The translations under genes and the position numbers were made by a program. Source: JADFRG01 sp036986135 (GTDB taxonomy: Bacteria > Chloroflexota > Anaerolineae > Anaerolineales > E44-bin32). Taken from it: a DNA stretch of 64,000 bases. The notes below the pieces were generated by a model. It ran no database searches, was not told the DNA's origin, and worked only from the letters and a program-made list of their open reading frames with translations. This document shows positions 51,584 through 61,078 of this stretch, in pieces. The stretch covers positions 124,001 through 188,000 of the forward strand of contig BTQZ01000001.1 in NCBI GenBank assembly GCA_036986135.1. Reading direction: 5' to 3'. Numbering within the stretch: the stretch's first letter is position 1; each line of letters begins with the position of its first letter.

Positions 51584-52063
51584 CTACTTCGCCGCGATTT
51601 GCGCCAGCTGGGCCCGGGCAACCCGGAACAGATCCTCGGTCGCGAGCTCCAAGCCGGCCATAGGATCCCCGCTGCTGATATTCACCTTCTTGCACTCGGC
51701 GATCCCTCGATCAAAGAGGACCGGGATATCATCCGCAAGGCCCACCGGTGCAACCGCACCCCGGACAAGACCCGCCACCTCTTGAATCTCCTCTGCAGTG
51801 GCAAACCTAAGCCGCCTCCAGCCCTCACCCAGGTGCGCGCGCACAGCATGCGGATCGAGCCGCGCATCCCCTGTAACACAAGCCATCACATGTTTCCCCT
51901 TCCGGTCTCGCAGCAGGATGGACTTCACCATTTCTTCCTTGATCACTCCGCGCTGCCGTGCGGCGGCCTCCACCGTGAACACCGGCTCGTCATGCGGGAG
52001 AAGCCGATAGTTGATGCCATGCGCATCCAGCGTGCGGATCACTTCTGTGTCGGGAGGGGTCAT
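51584..52063 (-). CDS. ybaK: YbaK/EbsC-family aminoacyl-tRNA deacylase
   Basis: 159 residues: DTEVIRTLDAHGIN, YRLLPHDEPVFTVEAAAR, VKSILLR, the MACVTGDARLD region and GLVRGAVAPVGL, matching the YbaK/ProX editing domain that hydrolyses mischarged Cys- or Ala-tRNAPro. The conserved catalytic Lys is present in MVKSILLRD. It lies 31 bp downstream of the radical SAM gene on the same strand. Confidence 0.88.
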   Translation of the reverse strand: MTPPDTEVIRTLDAHGINYRLLPHDEPVFTVEAAARQRGVIKEEMVKSILLRDRKGKHVMACVTGDARLDPHAVRAHLGEGWRRLRFATAEEIQEVAGLVRGAVAPVGLADDIPVLFDRGIAECKKVNISSGDPMAGLELATEDLFRVARAQLAQIAAK

Positions 52064-52094
52064 CTGCGGATTGGGTGAGCGTGCAGGAGCGCAC

Positions 52095-52994
52095 TCACTG
52101 CGGATCGAGGTACATCTGGTCCGGGATCAGGATCTCGGGGAAGCGGGCTCGCAGCTCCCTGCGTGCGTGGTCGCACAGATGGCATGCATCGGCATACTGC
52201 TCTTCATGCGGGAGGTTGTACCGGAGAACAAGCTCGCGCGGCCCGCCCACCAGCAGCGGCCCCGTGATCGCATGCGCCTCTGGATCATAGGAACTGCATA
52301 CGGCCGCCAGGGACTGCTCGAAGAGGTTCCCTATGACGACTCCCTGGCAGATGTGCAGATTGCCGAACGGATCCACATGGATGCGGCCCGGTTCGCGCAA
52401 GTCTTCATTCGGACATTCGGTGATCTCCTCCCAGGCGTGCGGCGCTGCTCGACCTGCTAGTTCTTGCGCCGCTCGCCCCCGATACATCACCGCCGATTCC
52501 CCGATCGGAAGCTGGCCCTTCGCGAGCGAGGTGTCGGCAGCTTCCGGTTGAGCGATGCTGATGAGGCCCACCGGGATATTCAGCTGTTCCGCCGCCCCGG
52601 ATGCAATCTTTGCCTGCCGACTGAGATTCTCGTCCCAATGGTAGAGGTCGCTGCTGATCGAAAGATCCTGGATCAGGCCTGCGAACGGGCTCAGCCACTC
52701 AAGCGCATCCGCCTTGCTGGTGGCCCAGTATCCATTTGAAACGATTCCGACTTGGAGTCCCATCTCCGAGGCCTGCTGGACCGCCTTCATAAGGATGGGA
52801 TAGTAGAGGAATGGTTCGCCGCCCTCGAAGTAGATCCATTCCAATGTTCCGAGCTCGACGGCCTGTTTCAGGATCTCGCGGATCCGGGCCAGGGTCATCG
52901 TGCCGCTCTGCCATGGACTTCCCCACACAAAGCAGTGATCGCACTCGAGATTGCACTCGTATGTGAGAAGCAAGTGGAGACCTGAGAGCTTCAT
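52095..52994 (-). CDS. Radical SAM protein with C-terminal Cys-rich region
   Basis: ATG at 52994 with GGAAGGGAAGGA upstream, overlapping the previous stop as ATGA. The 299-residue product has the radical SAM cluster motif CNLECDHC, GGEPFLY, and a C-terminal region with Cys in ITECPNED, HICQGVVIGNLFEQ and CHLCDHARRELR, resembling a partial SPASM/auxiliary cluster domain. It may modify a peptide or small molecule; the overlapping Ddn-like gene could be its partner. No precursor peptide is seen next to it. Confidence 0.85.
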   Translation of the reverse strand: MKLSGLHLLLTYECNLECDHCFVWGSPWQSGTMTLARIREILKQAVELGTLEWIYFEGGEPFLYYPILMKAVQQASEMGLQVGIVSNGYWATSKADALEWLSPFAGLIQDLSISSDLYHWDENLSRQAKIASGAAEQLNIPVGLISIAQPEAADTSLAKGQLPIGESAVMYRGRAAQELAGRAAPHAWEEITECPNEDLREPGRIHVDPFGNLHICQGVVIGNLFEQSLAAVCSSYDPEAHAITGPLLVGGPRELVLRYNLPHEEQYADACHLCDHARRELRARFPEILIPDQMYLDPQ

Positions 52995-53575
52995 GTCCTT
53001 CCCTTCCTCCGGCGCAAGAGCCACCACAGCAACACGAACGTAGACAGCGGCCAGATCCACGCCAGATCGCCCGGTCCGCCCGGCCCGGTGACTGCCTCCG
53101 TCCGTTGGATACGGATCAGCCGATAGTCGGCCAGCAAGGCCTCAAAGTCATCGTTCGTAAGCTTCTTCGGATTCACGCCAAATAGCGGGCCTGCAAAACC
53201 GCTGGCGACGATCACGCGCCGCAGGAATTCGGCGCGATTCTCGGCATCGGTGACGTCTTCTGCGACGCCAGCCCAACGGCTGTCCGGCAGCCAGACCTCG
53301 ATCTCCGGATTCGACCGAAGGTTGAGGTACCAATCTGCGGCTTCCCCAAGTGCGGCGGTGCAATAGATGTCGTCGTTGATCGTGGTGTAGTTCACCGGGG
53401 TCAGGCGGGTCAGACCAGTCTTACGACCTCGGTGTTTGATCACCATGATGCTGCCGCCGAACTTGGTTCCGTTACCCCAAGATCCAAGCCCCAGCCGCCA
53501 GAGCAGGATCATGAAGGTATTGAAGGCCTTAAAGGTCGTGCGCAGGCGTTCTTCTGAAATCCGTGAAAGGTCCAT
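52991..53575 (-). CDS. Deazaflavin (F420)-dependent nitroreductase-family protein with C-terminal anchor
   Basis: 194 residues: IMVIKHRGRKTGLTRLTPVNY, GEAADWYLNLRSNPEIEVWL and a C-terminal hydrophobic helix WIWPLSTFVLLWWLL followed by Arg/Lys. The first two segments are hallmarks of the Ddn/DUF385 family, which binds F420 and is typical of Actinobacteria and Chloroflexota. It overlaps the radical SAM gene by 4 bp. The substrate is unknown. Confidence 0.85.
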   Translation of the reverse strand: MDLSRISEERLRTTFKAFNTFMILLWRLGLGSWGNGTKFGGSIMVIKHRGRKTGLTRLTPVNYTTINDDIYCTAALGEAADWYLNLRSNPEIEVWLPDSRWAGVAEDVTDAENRAEFLRRVIVASGFAGPLFGVNPKKLTNDDFEALLADYRLIRIQRTEAVTGPGGPGDLAWIWPLSTFVLLWWLLRRRKGRT

Positions 53576-53763
53576 CCTCGACTCCTCGCAATGAAGCCCT
53601 CACCCTACCTATGCTCATGATAAGCAGTTTCTCGCGGCAAATTGTCACAGATTGAGGGGTCTCTTTTTCCTGATCCAGGGAGCCTGGATGACTTGCCTGT
53701 GGAGGGTCGTGGCACTCAGCATGAGCGCACCAACGGCGAGAGGCGCTCGCGGTTCAACGATCT

Positions 53764-54447
53764 TCATTTGGCCAGCTTGGCCTGCACCTTCTCGCTTTCA
53801 AGCTCCCGAATGGCGTCAGAGGCGATCCAGCGCGCCGATTTCGAATCCATTTGCTGGATCTCATTGGCGGTCTTGATGGCGGCTGCGTTAAGCACGGAAT
53901 TTCGCTTCCCGATATTCCGCAGAGCCCAGTTAACGGCCTTCTTGACGAAATTGCGCTCGTCCGTCGCTCCGTGCTTGATCACCGGGAAGTACCCGATGAA
54001 CCGATCGTCGGCGGCCTTCTTGTCATGCCATGCCAGACCGGCGATGAGGGCATAAGCCGCGCGTTTGACGAACTCTTCTTCGCGTACTGACCACTCGTCG
54101 ATCTTCTGTTGGGAGAATGCGGTTTTCTCAAACAGGTTGAGGCAGACCTGGTCGCAGACGTCCCAGGAGTCGAAATCGACGACCCAGGCCTCCATCTGAT
54201 CCTCCGAGACTTGCTCTGGCACGTCGATCATCGAGGCCACGATGCGCGCCTCCTGCACGCCGGTCTTCCACAACTCCAGGGCCAGCTCGTGGTCCTTGCC
54301 GATGCCTTTGGCGATCTTCCGCATTTCTGGGACCGGTACTCCCAATCGCTGGTCGGTAGCCATCCCAAACTTGCCCATCCCCTCGACGTTTCGGGCGCTG
54401 CCTTTGTCTCTCAGCTGTTCAAGCACAGCATCCGCAGCGGTCGTCAT
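53764..54447 (-). CDS. AlkD-like DNA alkylation repair protein
   Basis: 227 residues, all helical (HEAT-like), with the family segments MRKIAKGIGKDHELALELW, DSWDVCDQVC, FVKRAAYALIAGLAWHDK and ERNFVKKAVNWALRNIGKRN. AlkD removes alkylated bases by DNA binding through HEAT repeats; the conserved Trp and Asp of WDVCDQ are present. It is flanked by unrelated genes with gaps, so a single-gene unit is likely. Confidence 0.88.
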   Translation of the reverse strand: MTTAADAVLEQLRDKGSARNVEGMGKFGMATDQRLGVPVPEMRKIAKGIGKDHELALELWKTGVQEARIVASMIDVPEQVSEDQMEAWVVDFDSWDVCDQVCLNLFEKTAFSQQKIDEWSVREEEFVKRAAYALIAGLAWHDKKAADDRFIGYFPVIKHGATDERNFVKKAVNWALRNIGKRNSVLNAAAIKTANEIQQMDSKSARWIASDAIRELESEKVQAKLAK

Positions 54448-54734
54448 CGCTCGGAACCTCCAAGGATGTTCCTACTGTAACAGGGAACGGAAAACTGACT
54501 CGGCCAGCTACCAGCTAGACGAGCGCAACGTCGAAAGCGCGAGGCCGGCAGTCGCCGTCTAAAGATCGCAACGGACTCGCGGCTTGGCGCCATCGTCATG
54601 GGAATTGCTGTGTTCGCAGGAATGGTCACCATGATCCTGAGGCTGCGTGCCAGCGGCAAGTAGGGAGAAGAGCTTGCGCGTTCGGAAGCTATGGCCTAGT
54701 CCGAGTTGCCGATAGAAGATACGGGGGCGCGGGA

Positions 54735-55997
54735 TTAGGGGAAGATGCCGCGTCCCTGATACACGGCCTCGAGACGCGAGAGCGCGATGATGTACGCCGC
54801 CGTTCTCCAATCAGTGGGGACCTCTTCAGACTTGTCTTTCACGCGACCATAGGCCTTCATCAGCATCTTATGCAGCTTGCGGTCCACCTCTTCCAGGTCC
54901 CAGAATTCGCTGCGCTTGTTCTGCAGCCACTCAAAGTAGCTGACGATCACTCCGCCCGCATTGCAGAGAACATCCGGGATCACGTGGATATCTCGGTCCT
55001 GTAGTATCGTGTCGCCGTCGGTGTCGGTGGGGCCGTTCGCTCCCTCCGCCACGAGCTTCACGTTCAACAGTGGCGCCGTATCTGCCGTGATCTGACTCGC
55101 CAGAGCTGCTGGAACGAAAATGTCTGCCTGCGTTCCCAAAAAAGCTTCGTGGTCCACTGGCGAGGCGCCTGCAAAGCCGCTCAATCCTTGGTGAGACTGC
55201 GCATACTCGAACAGCTCCGCGGGGTCAATTCCCTTCGGATTGAAAATGGCCCCGGAGGCATCTTCCACTGCAATCAGCGTTGCTCCGAACGGCTTCAACA
55301 GGCGAGCCGTCCAGGAGCCCACGTTTCCAAACCCCTGTACGAAGTAAGTCGCTTTGCTCAGGTCGAAACCGTGATTGCTGGCCCAGCGTTCGATCAGGAA
55401 GACAACGCCTTGACCGGTGGCCTTATCCCGTCCCGCGCTGCCACCTAGGTCGACCGGCTTCCCGGTCACAACGTGGTAGGAACATTGTCGTTCATTGGGC
55501 GGAATGGTGGAGATGTAGGTATCCAGGATCCAGGCCATGATCTGGGCGTTGGTGTTCATGTCTGGCGCGGGGATATCGAACTCCGGCCCGATGTTGCTGC
55601 CCAGCGCGAAGGTGAAGCGGCGCGTGATTCGTTCAATTTCGGATCGCGAGTACCGCTTGGGATCGAACTGGATGCCGCCCTTGGCACCGCCAAGTGGCAG
55701 ACCGGCAATCGCGGTCTTCCAGGTCATCCAGGTCGCCAATGCCCGCACCTCGTCGATGTCCATCGCCGGGTGAAAGCGAAGCCCGCCTTTGAACGGCCCC
55801 AGCACGTTGTTGTGCTGGACGCGGTAGGCGGTAAACATCTCTACGCGGCCGTCGTCCATGATGGCCGGGAAGTTCACCACGATCTCGTTCATGGGCTTCT
55901 CAAGAATCTTCCGCACATCCGGATCGAGGTTCATGAGATCGGCAGCCTTCTTGAACTGCCTGCCGACGTTCTCGTATACTCTGGAGCCGTTCGTCAT
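54735..55997 (-). CDS. gdhA: Glutamate dehydrogenase
   Basis: 420 residues with the Glu/Leu/Phe/Val dehydrogenase signature GPFKGGLRFHPAMD, LPLGGAKGGIQFDPK (catalytic Lys), PAPDMNTNAQIMAW, nucleotide-binding VQGFGNVGSWTA and VAEGANGPTDTDGD. It interconverts 2-oxoglutarate and glutamate, linking nitrogen assimilation to the TCA intermediates handled by the Kor enzyme. The length fits the hexameric NAD-type group. The 287 bp downstream hold no supported gene. Confidence 0.95.
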   Translation of the reverse strand: MTNGSRVYENVGRQFKKAADLMNLDPDVRKILEKPMNEIVVNFPAIMDDGRVEMFTAYRVQHNNVLGPFKGGLRFHPAMDIDEVRALATWMTWKTAIAGLPLGGAKGGIQFDPKRYSRSEIERITRRFTFALGSNIGPEFDIPAPDMNTNAQIMAWILDTYISTIPPNERQCSYHVVTGKPVDLGGSAGRDKATGQGVVFLIERWASNHGFDLSKATYFVQGFGNVGSWTARLLKPFGATLIAVEDASGAIFNPKGIDPAELFEYAQSHQGLSGFAGASPVDHEAFLGTQADIFVPAALASQITADTAPLLNVKLVAEGANGPTDTDGDTILQDRDIHVIPDVLCNAGGVIVSYFEWLQNKRSEFWDLEEVDRKLHKMLMKAYGRVKDKSEEVPTDWRTAAYIIALSRLEAVYQGRGIFP

Positions 55998-56116
55998 GTG
56001 CGCGCTCTCCTCGTCACGAACTTAGCCTTGCATTGGTTCTCAGTAGGATTGTGAGTAGGGGAGATTCCACCGAATCTCTTTTGAATACCAACAGGGATGC
56101 AGCCAGATCGCGAGTT

Positions 56117-59100
56117 TCAAATCCCAAGCTCCTTGAGCTGTGCTTCGAGGCGCTCCACGTATCCGGGAGAGCCCATCTCCCTGAATTCCGAAACGGCCTC
56201 GTTCAGCAGCTCTTTTGCCCGCTCGCCATCCCCCGGTTCGCCTCTACGCAAATGGGCTCGAGACCAATCCTGCATTCGGATCGCCCTCCAGATTCTGGCC
56301 TCTGCCCGGCCAAGCTCAAGGTCGGCCTGCTCGAACGCGGAAAAAGCCTCCTCCCACCGCTTTTCGGCCGCCAGCAGGCTCGCGCGCGCCATGCTGAGAA
56401 CAACTGCGGACCAGCCACGCGAGTGCTCCGCATGAATGGTCTGCGCCTGCTCAAAGACTTCTCGCGCGCCTGCCGTATCACCTTTCTCGGCCAAGACGAC
56501 GCTGAGCACCGAGCGGTTGACCACTCGGGCCGCCCGAATCTTGTCCGCAGCCTCGTTCCCTTCCCGCATCACCATCTCGGCCTCGTCAAGCTCTCCGAGC
56601 CCAATCAGCAGCAGCCCGGTGAGGATCGAATCTGTTGCGATTTCATAGGCGGAGTTGGATTCCTTCGCCTGCCTGAAGATTTCTCGGTAGAGATCGACCG
56701 CTTTCGCCAGGTTGCCCTTGGCGTGATCAAGGGCTGCAAGAGCGGATGGGAAGGTCCTATCTGCTGCCTTCGCCTCGGGCATCTGCTCAATGATGTCCTC
56801 GATTTGGGTGATCATCTGCTCAGCATTCGATATCTCACCCAGGGTGGCGGCACTGCTGGCGGCATTGGATAGGGTGAATACCTCACCCGTGAGATCGCCA
56901 AGCTTACGATCGATTTCCGCGGCTTGCAGGTAGTGCTTGTATGCCGCGCGAATGTCGGCACCATAGAAAAAATAGATGACACCGAGGTTATTGTGCGCTC
57001 GAGATTCTTCTACCAATAAGCCCTCTGCTTTGCAGATCTCGACTGCCTCTTCAAGCGCTGCAATCGCATCTTCGGAACGCATGCTGGGCAAGATCCCGAG
57101 AGTGATGAGCGACTCGGCCTCGACGCGACGGGCGCGCACGTCTCTTGCCATCTCAAGCGCCTGATGACATAGCGGCTCAGCTTCGTCTGCCTCACCCAGG
57201 AAGTAGTGAGCTCGAGCAGTCTCATGAAGCAGGTCCGCAAGCTCGGGACTTTCCGGAGCGCCCTCCGCAAGTTTCAGACCTTGTTCGCATAGATCGAGCG
57301 TACCTGCGTTATCACCGGACCACCATCTTGCGCGCGCCATGCGCGAATAGCACCTGGCCACTTGGTCTGTGTTCCCTAGATCGCCATAGAGACCAGCCGC
57401 TTGTTCCCAGGCCGCTATGCCTTGGTCGTAGCGACCTACGCGAGCGACCACCTCGGCCAGGAGAGCCAGGAGCGAGGCACGCTGCTCTTCGGAGGGTTCA
57501 AGGTCTAGCGCGGCGCGGAAGTGATTCTCGGCCTCCTGGTTGGCAAATGCGGCGGAGGCCCGCTCCCCGGCCTTGACATAATACTGGCGAGCCTGCTCTT
57601 CGTCCCCTGCTTCCTCATGGTGGTATGCCAGGTCTTCGAAGTCTTCCGGCCGGGTGACTTCGATGGCTGCTGCCGCACGGCGGTGGAGCCTTCGCCTGCG
57701 CAATGTACGGACTCCTTCGGCCAATGTAGTGGGAATGAGAGCGTGGACAAAGGAAAACGTGGCGCTCCCCTCGCGGCTGATCTCTTCGATCAACTGCGCG
57801 TCTTCCGCGGTTTCGAGCGCGTCGATGAGCGTGTCCTCATCAAGATCGCTGGCTTCCGCCAGGGTGTCGAAATCAAACTCGCGACCCAGGATCGCGGCCA
57901 GATTGAGCGTGTCCTGATACTCCCCGGGGAACTTTGAGACGCGTGACTGGATCGCAACCCGCACGCTCTGGGGAATCTCGATCTCCTCCATGTCGAGGCG
58001 GTCCCACCCGTCTTCCGTGTGGAACACCTGGCCGCTCTCGACCAGCGCCTTGCACACTTCCTCGATGAAGAAGGGATTACCTTCCGTTTCTCCATATATA
58101 GCATCCAGGAACTCGGGGGTGATCTCTTCATCGAAGACGGCCGCGAGCAGGTCGCGGCTCTGTAGTTCGTCAAACCTCTTTAGCTTGAGGCGAGTGCCCA
58201 GCCGCTTGCGGTTGAGCTCGAGTAAGGCCTCGTGAAAGGGTCGTGCCTCATCGAGCTCTACTTCTCGGTAGGTTGCGGCTAGGAGCACTCGCTGATGCTG
58301 CGTTCTTCTAGCCAAATATCGAAGAAGCGAAAGCGATCCACTATCGGCCCAATGGGCATCATCGATAACCAGCATCAGGGGAGTGTGTTCGCTGATGGCC
58401 TGGCAAAACGCCACCACGTTCTCGAACAGTCGCTGTTGTTCGGCTTCCGGCTCCAACTTCGGGTTGGGGAGGACGTCGGGGTAGTAGGGCTTCAGTTCCG
58501 GGGCCAATTCCAGCAGATCCCCCAGCACAAACTCCGGGAGCTTGAACCCATTCTCAGCGCCCTGCCGGAGTGCCATGCGAACGATCTGGGCGAATGGCGC
58601 ATAGGGTGCACCGCCTTCGGATTCGCATTCGCCAATCAGCGATCTGCCCCCGGTGACCTCGACGTGGGTAGAAAGCTCCCTGATCAGACGCGTCTTGCCG
58701 ATTCCCGGCTCCCCGCTGATCAGCAGCAGCTGCCCCTCGCCCGCTAGGGCTTTGTTCCACAACCCGGTGGCGTCCATCAATTCCTGCTCCCGGCCAACAA
58801 AGCGGCCGCGAGCGATCCGACGCACGACCGCGATCTCTTTCACGCCCTCCGCCTCCGGATCGAGCAGGTCGCTTCGCTCTAGGATCTTCTGGACCTCACC
58901 CGCGGAAGTGGGCCTATTCTCGGGGGATTTCTCCATTAACTGCAGGATCAGGTTATCGAGGCGCGGCGGCACATCTTCGTTCTTGGCCCGCGGAGGCACG
59001 ACCGAGGCGTGTATATGCTGCGAGATGACGGCCAGTGGGTCGCCCTGGGCGAAGGGGAGTTCGCCGGTTGTGAGTTCATACAGCATGACGCCCAGCGAAT

Positions 59101-59671
59101 AGAGGTCGGCCCGGCCGTCGAAGTCCTGCCCCAGCGCGATTTCGGGCGCCAGATAAAAAACCGTACCGACGATCTCGCCCTCCGAGGTCATGCGGGAGGC
59201 CACCGAACGGGCGATGCCGAAATCCATAAGCTTGGCGGCACCGTCGCCTGCGATGAGCACGTTTTCGGGTTTTAGATCACGATGCACCACGCCATGACTA
59301 TGAGCGTGCTCCAACGCGGCGCATACCTGAGCTGCCACGCTGACGATGCCCCGCATGTCTTTGGGAGGACGATCATGCAGGCTGGCGCCCTCGATCACCT
59401 CCATGACGATATAGGGGGAGCCGTCTTCCTCGCCCGCGTCGAAGACGGCTACGATGTTTGAGTGGCTCAGTTTGGCAATCGCCTGCGCTTCATTAAGCAG
59501 CCGATCGCGTCCCTCGGTGCCGAGCCCCGAGTCGGAGAGCACCTTCACCGCCACGTCGCGCTCCAGGGTCTGGTCGTGCGCGCGGTACACGGTGCCCATG
59601 CCGCCGCTACCGAGCTGCTGGTCTAATCGGTAGCGGTCATTAAGTACAGTTTGCTCTGAAATACTTGTCAT
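56117..59671 (-). CDS. Ser/Thr protein kinase with AAA/NB-ARC-type ATPase and TPR domains
   Basis: 1184 residues. The kinase domain (about 12-275) is complete: GSGGMGTVYRA, VAVKVL, HRDLKPENV, MDFGIAR and ALGQDFDGRADLYSLGV. An ATPase follows (about 290-560) with Walker A SGEPGIGKTRL and Walker B LMLVIDDAHW, then TPR-rich helical repeats to the C-terminus. The arrangement resembles PknK-like or MalT/LuxR-type signalling ATPases but without a DNA-binding domain. A truncated kinase N-lobe and a SpoIIE-type phosphatase are encoded directly upstream in the same direction. Confidence 0.92.
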   Translation of the reverse strand: MTSISEQTVLNDRYRLDQQLGSGGMGTVYRAHDQTLERDVAVKVLSDSGLGTEGRDRLLNEAQAIAKLSHSNIVAVFDAGEEDGSPYIVMEVIEGASLHDRPPKDMRGIVSVAAQVCAALEHAHSHGVVHRDLKPENVLIAGDGAAKLMDFGIARSVASRMTSEGEIVGTVFYLAPEIALGQDFDGRADLYSLGVMLYELTTGELPFAQGDPLAVISQHIHASVVPPRAKNEDVPPRLDNLILQLMEKSPENRPTSAGEVQKILERSDLLDPEAEGVKEIAVVRRIARGRFVGREQELMDATGLWNKALAGEGQLLLISGEPGIGKTRLIRELSTHVEVTGGRSLIGECESEGGAPYAPFAQIVRMALRQGAENGFKLPEFVLGDLLELAPELKPYYPDVLPNPKLEPEAEQQRLFENVVAFCQAISEHTPLMLVIDDAHWADSGSLSLLRYLARRTQHQRVLLAATYREVELDEARPFHEALLELNRKRLGTRLKLKRFDELQSRDLLAAVFDEEITPEFLDAIYGETEGNPFFIEEVCKALVESGQVFHTEDGWDRLDMEEIEIPQSVRVAIQSRVSKFPGEYQDTLNLAAILGREFDFDTLAEASDLDEDTLIDALETAEDAQLIEEISREGSATFSFVHALIPTTLAEGVRTLRRRRLHRRAAAAIEVTRPEDFEDLAYHHEEAGDEEQARQYYVKAGERASAAFANQEAENHFRAALDLEPSEEQRASLLALLAEVVARVGRYDQGIAAWEQAAGLYGDLGNTDQVARCYSRMARARWWSGDNAGTLDLCEQGLKLAEGAPESPELADLLHETARAHYFLGEADEAEPLCHQALEMARDVRARRVEAESLITLGILPSMRSEDAIAALEEAVEICKAEGLLVEESRAHNNLGVIYFFYGADIRAAYKHYLQAAEIDRKLGDLTGEVFTLSNAASSAATLGEISNAEQMITQIEDIIEQMPEAKAADRTFPSALAALDHAKGNLAKAVDLYREIFRQAKESNSAYEIATDSILTGLLLIGLGELDEAEMVMREGNEAADKIRAARVVNRSVLSVVLAEKGDTAGAREVFEQAQTIHAEHSRGWSAVVLSMARASLLAAEKRWEEAFSAFEQADLELGRAEARIWRAIRMQDWSRAHLRRGEPGDGERAKELLNEAVSEFREMGSPGYVERLEAQLKELGI

Positions 59672-59819
59672 AAGTGTTTTCGTTGAGGACTTTGACGGCG
59701 ACGTCGCGATTCATCTCGGGATCGTGGGCTTGACCGACCGTGCCGGTGCCTCCCCTGCCCAACTCAGCCTCGAGCCGATAGCGATCGTTGAGTCCCGCAC
59801 CTGAGGGGAACTGGGTCAT
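59640..59819 (-). pseudogene. Truncated protein kinase N-lobe (59 codons)
   Basis: Reading from ATG at 59819 gives a 59-residue product with LNDRYRLEAELGRGGTGTVG (Gly-rich loop) and RDVAVKVLNEN (ATP-anchoring Lys), clearly homologous to residues 9-45 of the kinase downstream. It then runs out of frame across the start of that kinase and stops at TAA (59642-59640), overlapping it by 32 bp. The ATG overlaps the phosphatase stop as ATGA. It lacks the catalytic loop, so it is a kinase remnant, possibly still translated. Confidence 0.8.
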
Positions 59820-61078
59820 TCGCGCTTGGCTACGAGCAGGGTGATGTCGTCGAAGGGCTGAGCATCGCCGATGAATTGCTGCAATGCCTGAAGCAGATTG
59901 AGGGAAATTTCCTGAGCGGAACGCGATCCGGCGGATTTAATCGACTCCCGCATGCGATCCTCGCCGAAGGCTTCCTCCGCTGAATTCAACGCGTCCGGCA
60001 CGCCGTCCGTGTACATGATCAGGGTATCACCGGGTTCGAGCTCCGCAGTGCTTTGCTCCAATACGAGCGATTCGTCCACGCCCAGTAGAATGCCGGTTCG
60101 ATCGAGTTCCTCGAATGAGCCCGAAGCGGCGCGGTAGATCAGCGGCGGGTTGTGTCCGGCGTTGACATAGACCATTTCGCCATCCTCAGGGCTCACTCGC
60201 CCATAGAAGAACGTCACCGGCATGGCGGAGGTTGAATTCGCGCATACCAGGCGGTTGGCCTTCGTGATGGCCTCTGCAGGCGAAGCGGCTTCCTCCAGAC
60301 TGGCCCGGACCATGCTGCGTGTCAACGCCATGAAGAGCGCAGCTCCCATGCCTTTATCGGTGACATCGGCAATCACCAGGCCCATTCTCTCATCATCCGT
60401 AGCGATGAAGTCGTAGAAGTCGCCTGCCACTTCACGCGCCGGCAGCCAGCTGGCGGCAAACTGCCAGCCCTTCAGCTTGGGTATCTCCTCCGGAATCAGC
60501 CCGGTCTGAACCGTGCGTGCCATCGAGAGCTCCCGCTCCATGCGACCCTTGTCGACTGCCACTTGATATAGGCGTGCGTTTTCAATGGCTGTAGCCGCAC
60601 TAGAGGCGATGGCGTTCAGGAGCTCGAGGTCGTCGTTGGTGAAGATGCCTGCATGCAGGCGGTTGTCCACATAGATCGCACCAAGGGTTTGATCCTTGAC
60701 ATGCAGGGGTGAGCAAAGAATGGATCGCAGACCCAGGCTCATTACACTCTGCCGGCCCATGAACCGTTTATCATGCTGGGCGTCGCTGGTGAGCACACCC
60801 TGACCCTCACCGATCACCTCCCCAACCACGCCGCGAGAAATCTTAAAATCCGGATCTTCAAGGGTCTCTTTTTCCATGCCGCGCGCGGCGCGGAACACGA
60901 GGCTACCATGCGGTTCTTTAAGCACCACGAAGCCACGTTCGGCGTTGACGGCCGAAATCACCTCGTCCATGACGGTGTTCAACACATCATCCAAGTCAAG
61001 GGACGAATTAAATGTCTTGGAGAGTTGGTAGACTAACTCTAAACGATCGGTATTGGGCTCAGGTGCTTTATCAGTCAT
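59816..61078 (-). CDS. GAF domain - SpoIIE-type PP2C phosphatase
   Basis: 420 residues: GAF domain (about 20-175; ERGFVVLKEPHG, LRSILCSPLHVKDQTLGAIYVDNR), linker helix, then a PP2C_SIG/SpoIIE phosphatase (about 200-418) with ASWLPAREVAGDFYDF, metal-binding Asp in LVIADVTDKGMGAALFMAL, YVNAGHNPPL, YTDGVPDA and FDDITLLV. Such proteins dephosphorylate anti-sigma-factor antagonists or kinase targets. Overlap with the kinase remnant and adjacency to the large kinase suggests a kinase-phosphatase pair. Confidence 0.9.
   Translation of the reverse strand: MTDKAPEPNTDRLELVYQLSKTFNSSLDLDDVLNTVMDEVISAVNAERGFVVLKEPHGSLVFRAARGMEKETLEDPDFKISRGVVGEVIGEGQGVLTSDAQHDKRFMGRQSVMSLGLRSILCSPLHVKDQTLGAIYVDNRLHAGIFTNDDLELLNAIASSAATAIENARLYQVAVDKGRMERELSMARTVQTGLIPEEIPKLKGWQFAASWLPAREVAGDFYDFIATDDERMGLVIADVTDKGMGAALFMALTRSMVRASLEEAASPAEAITKANRLVCANSTSAMPVTFFYGRVSPEDGEMVYVNAGHNPPLIYRAASGSFEELDRTGILLGVDESLVLEQSTAELEPGDTLIMYTDGVPDALNSAEEAFGEDRMRESIKSAGSRSAQEISLNLLQALQQFIGDAQPFDDITLLVAKRE

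Noticed and set aside
54560..54663. Short plus-strand frame with a possible membrane peptide (MGIAVFAGMVTMIL)
   Set aside because: No ribosome site and no neighbour context; only about 21 residues from the ATG.
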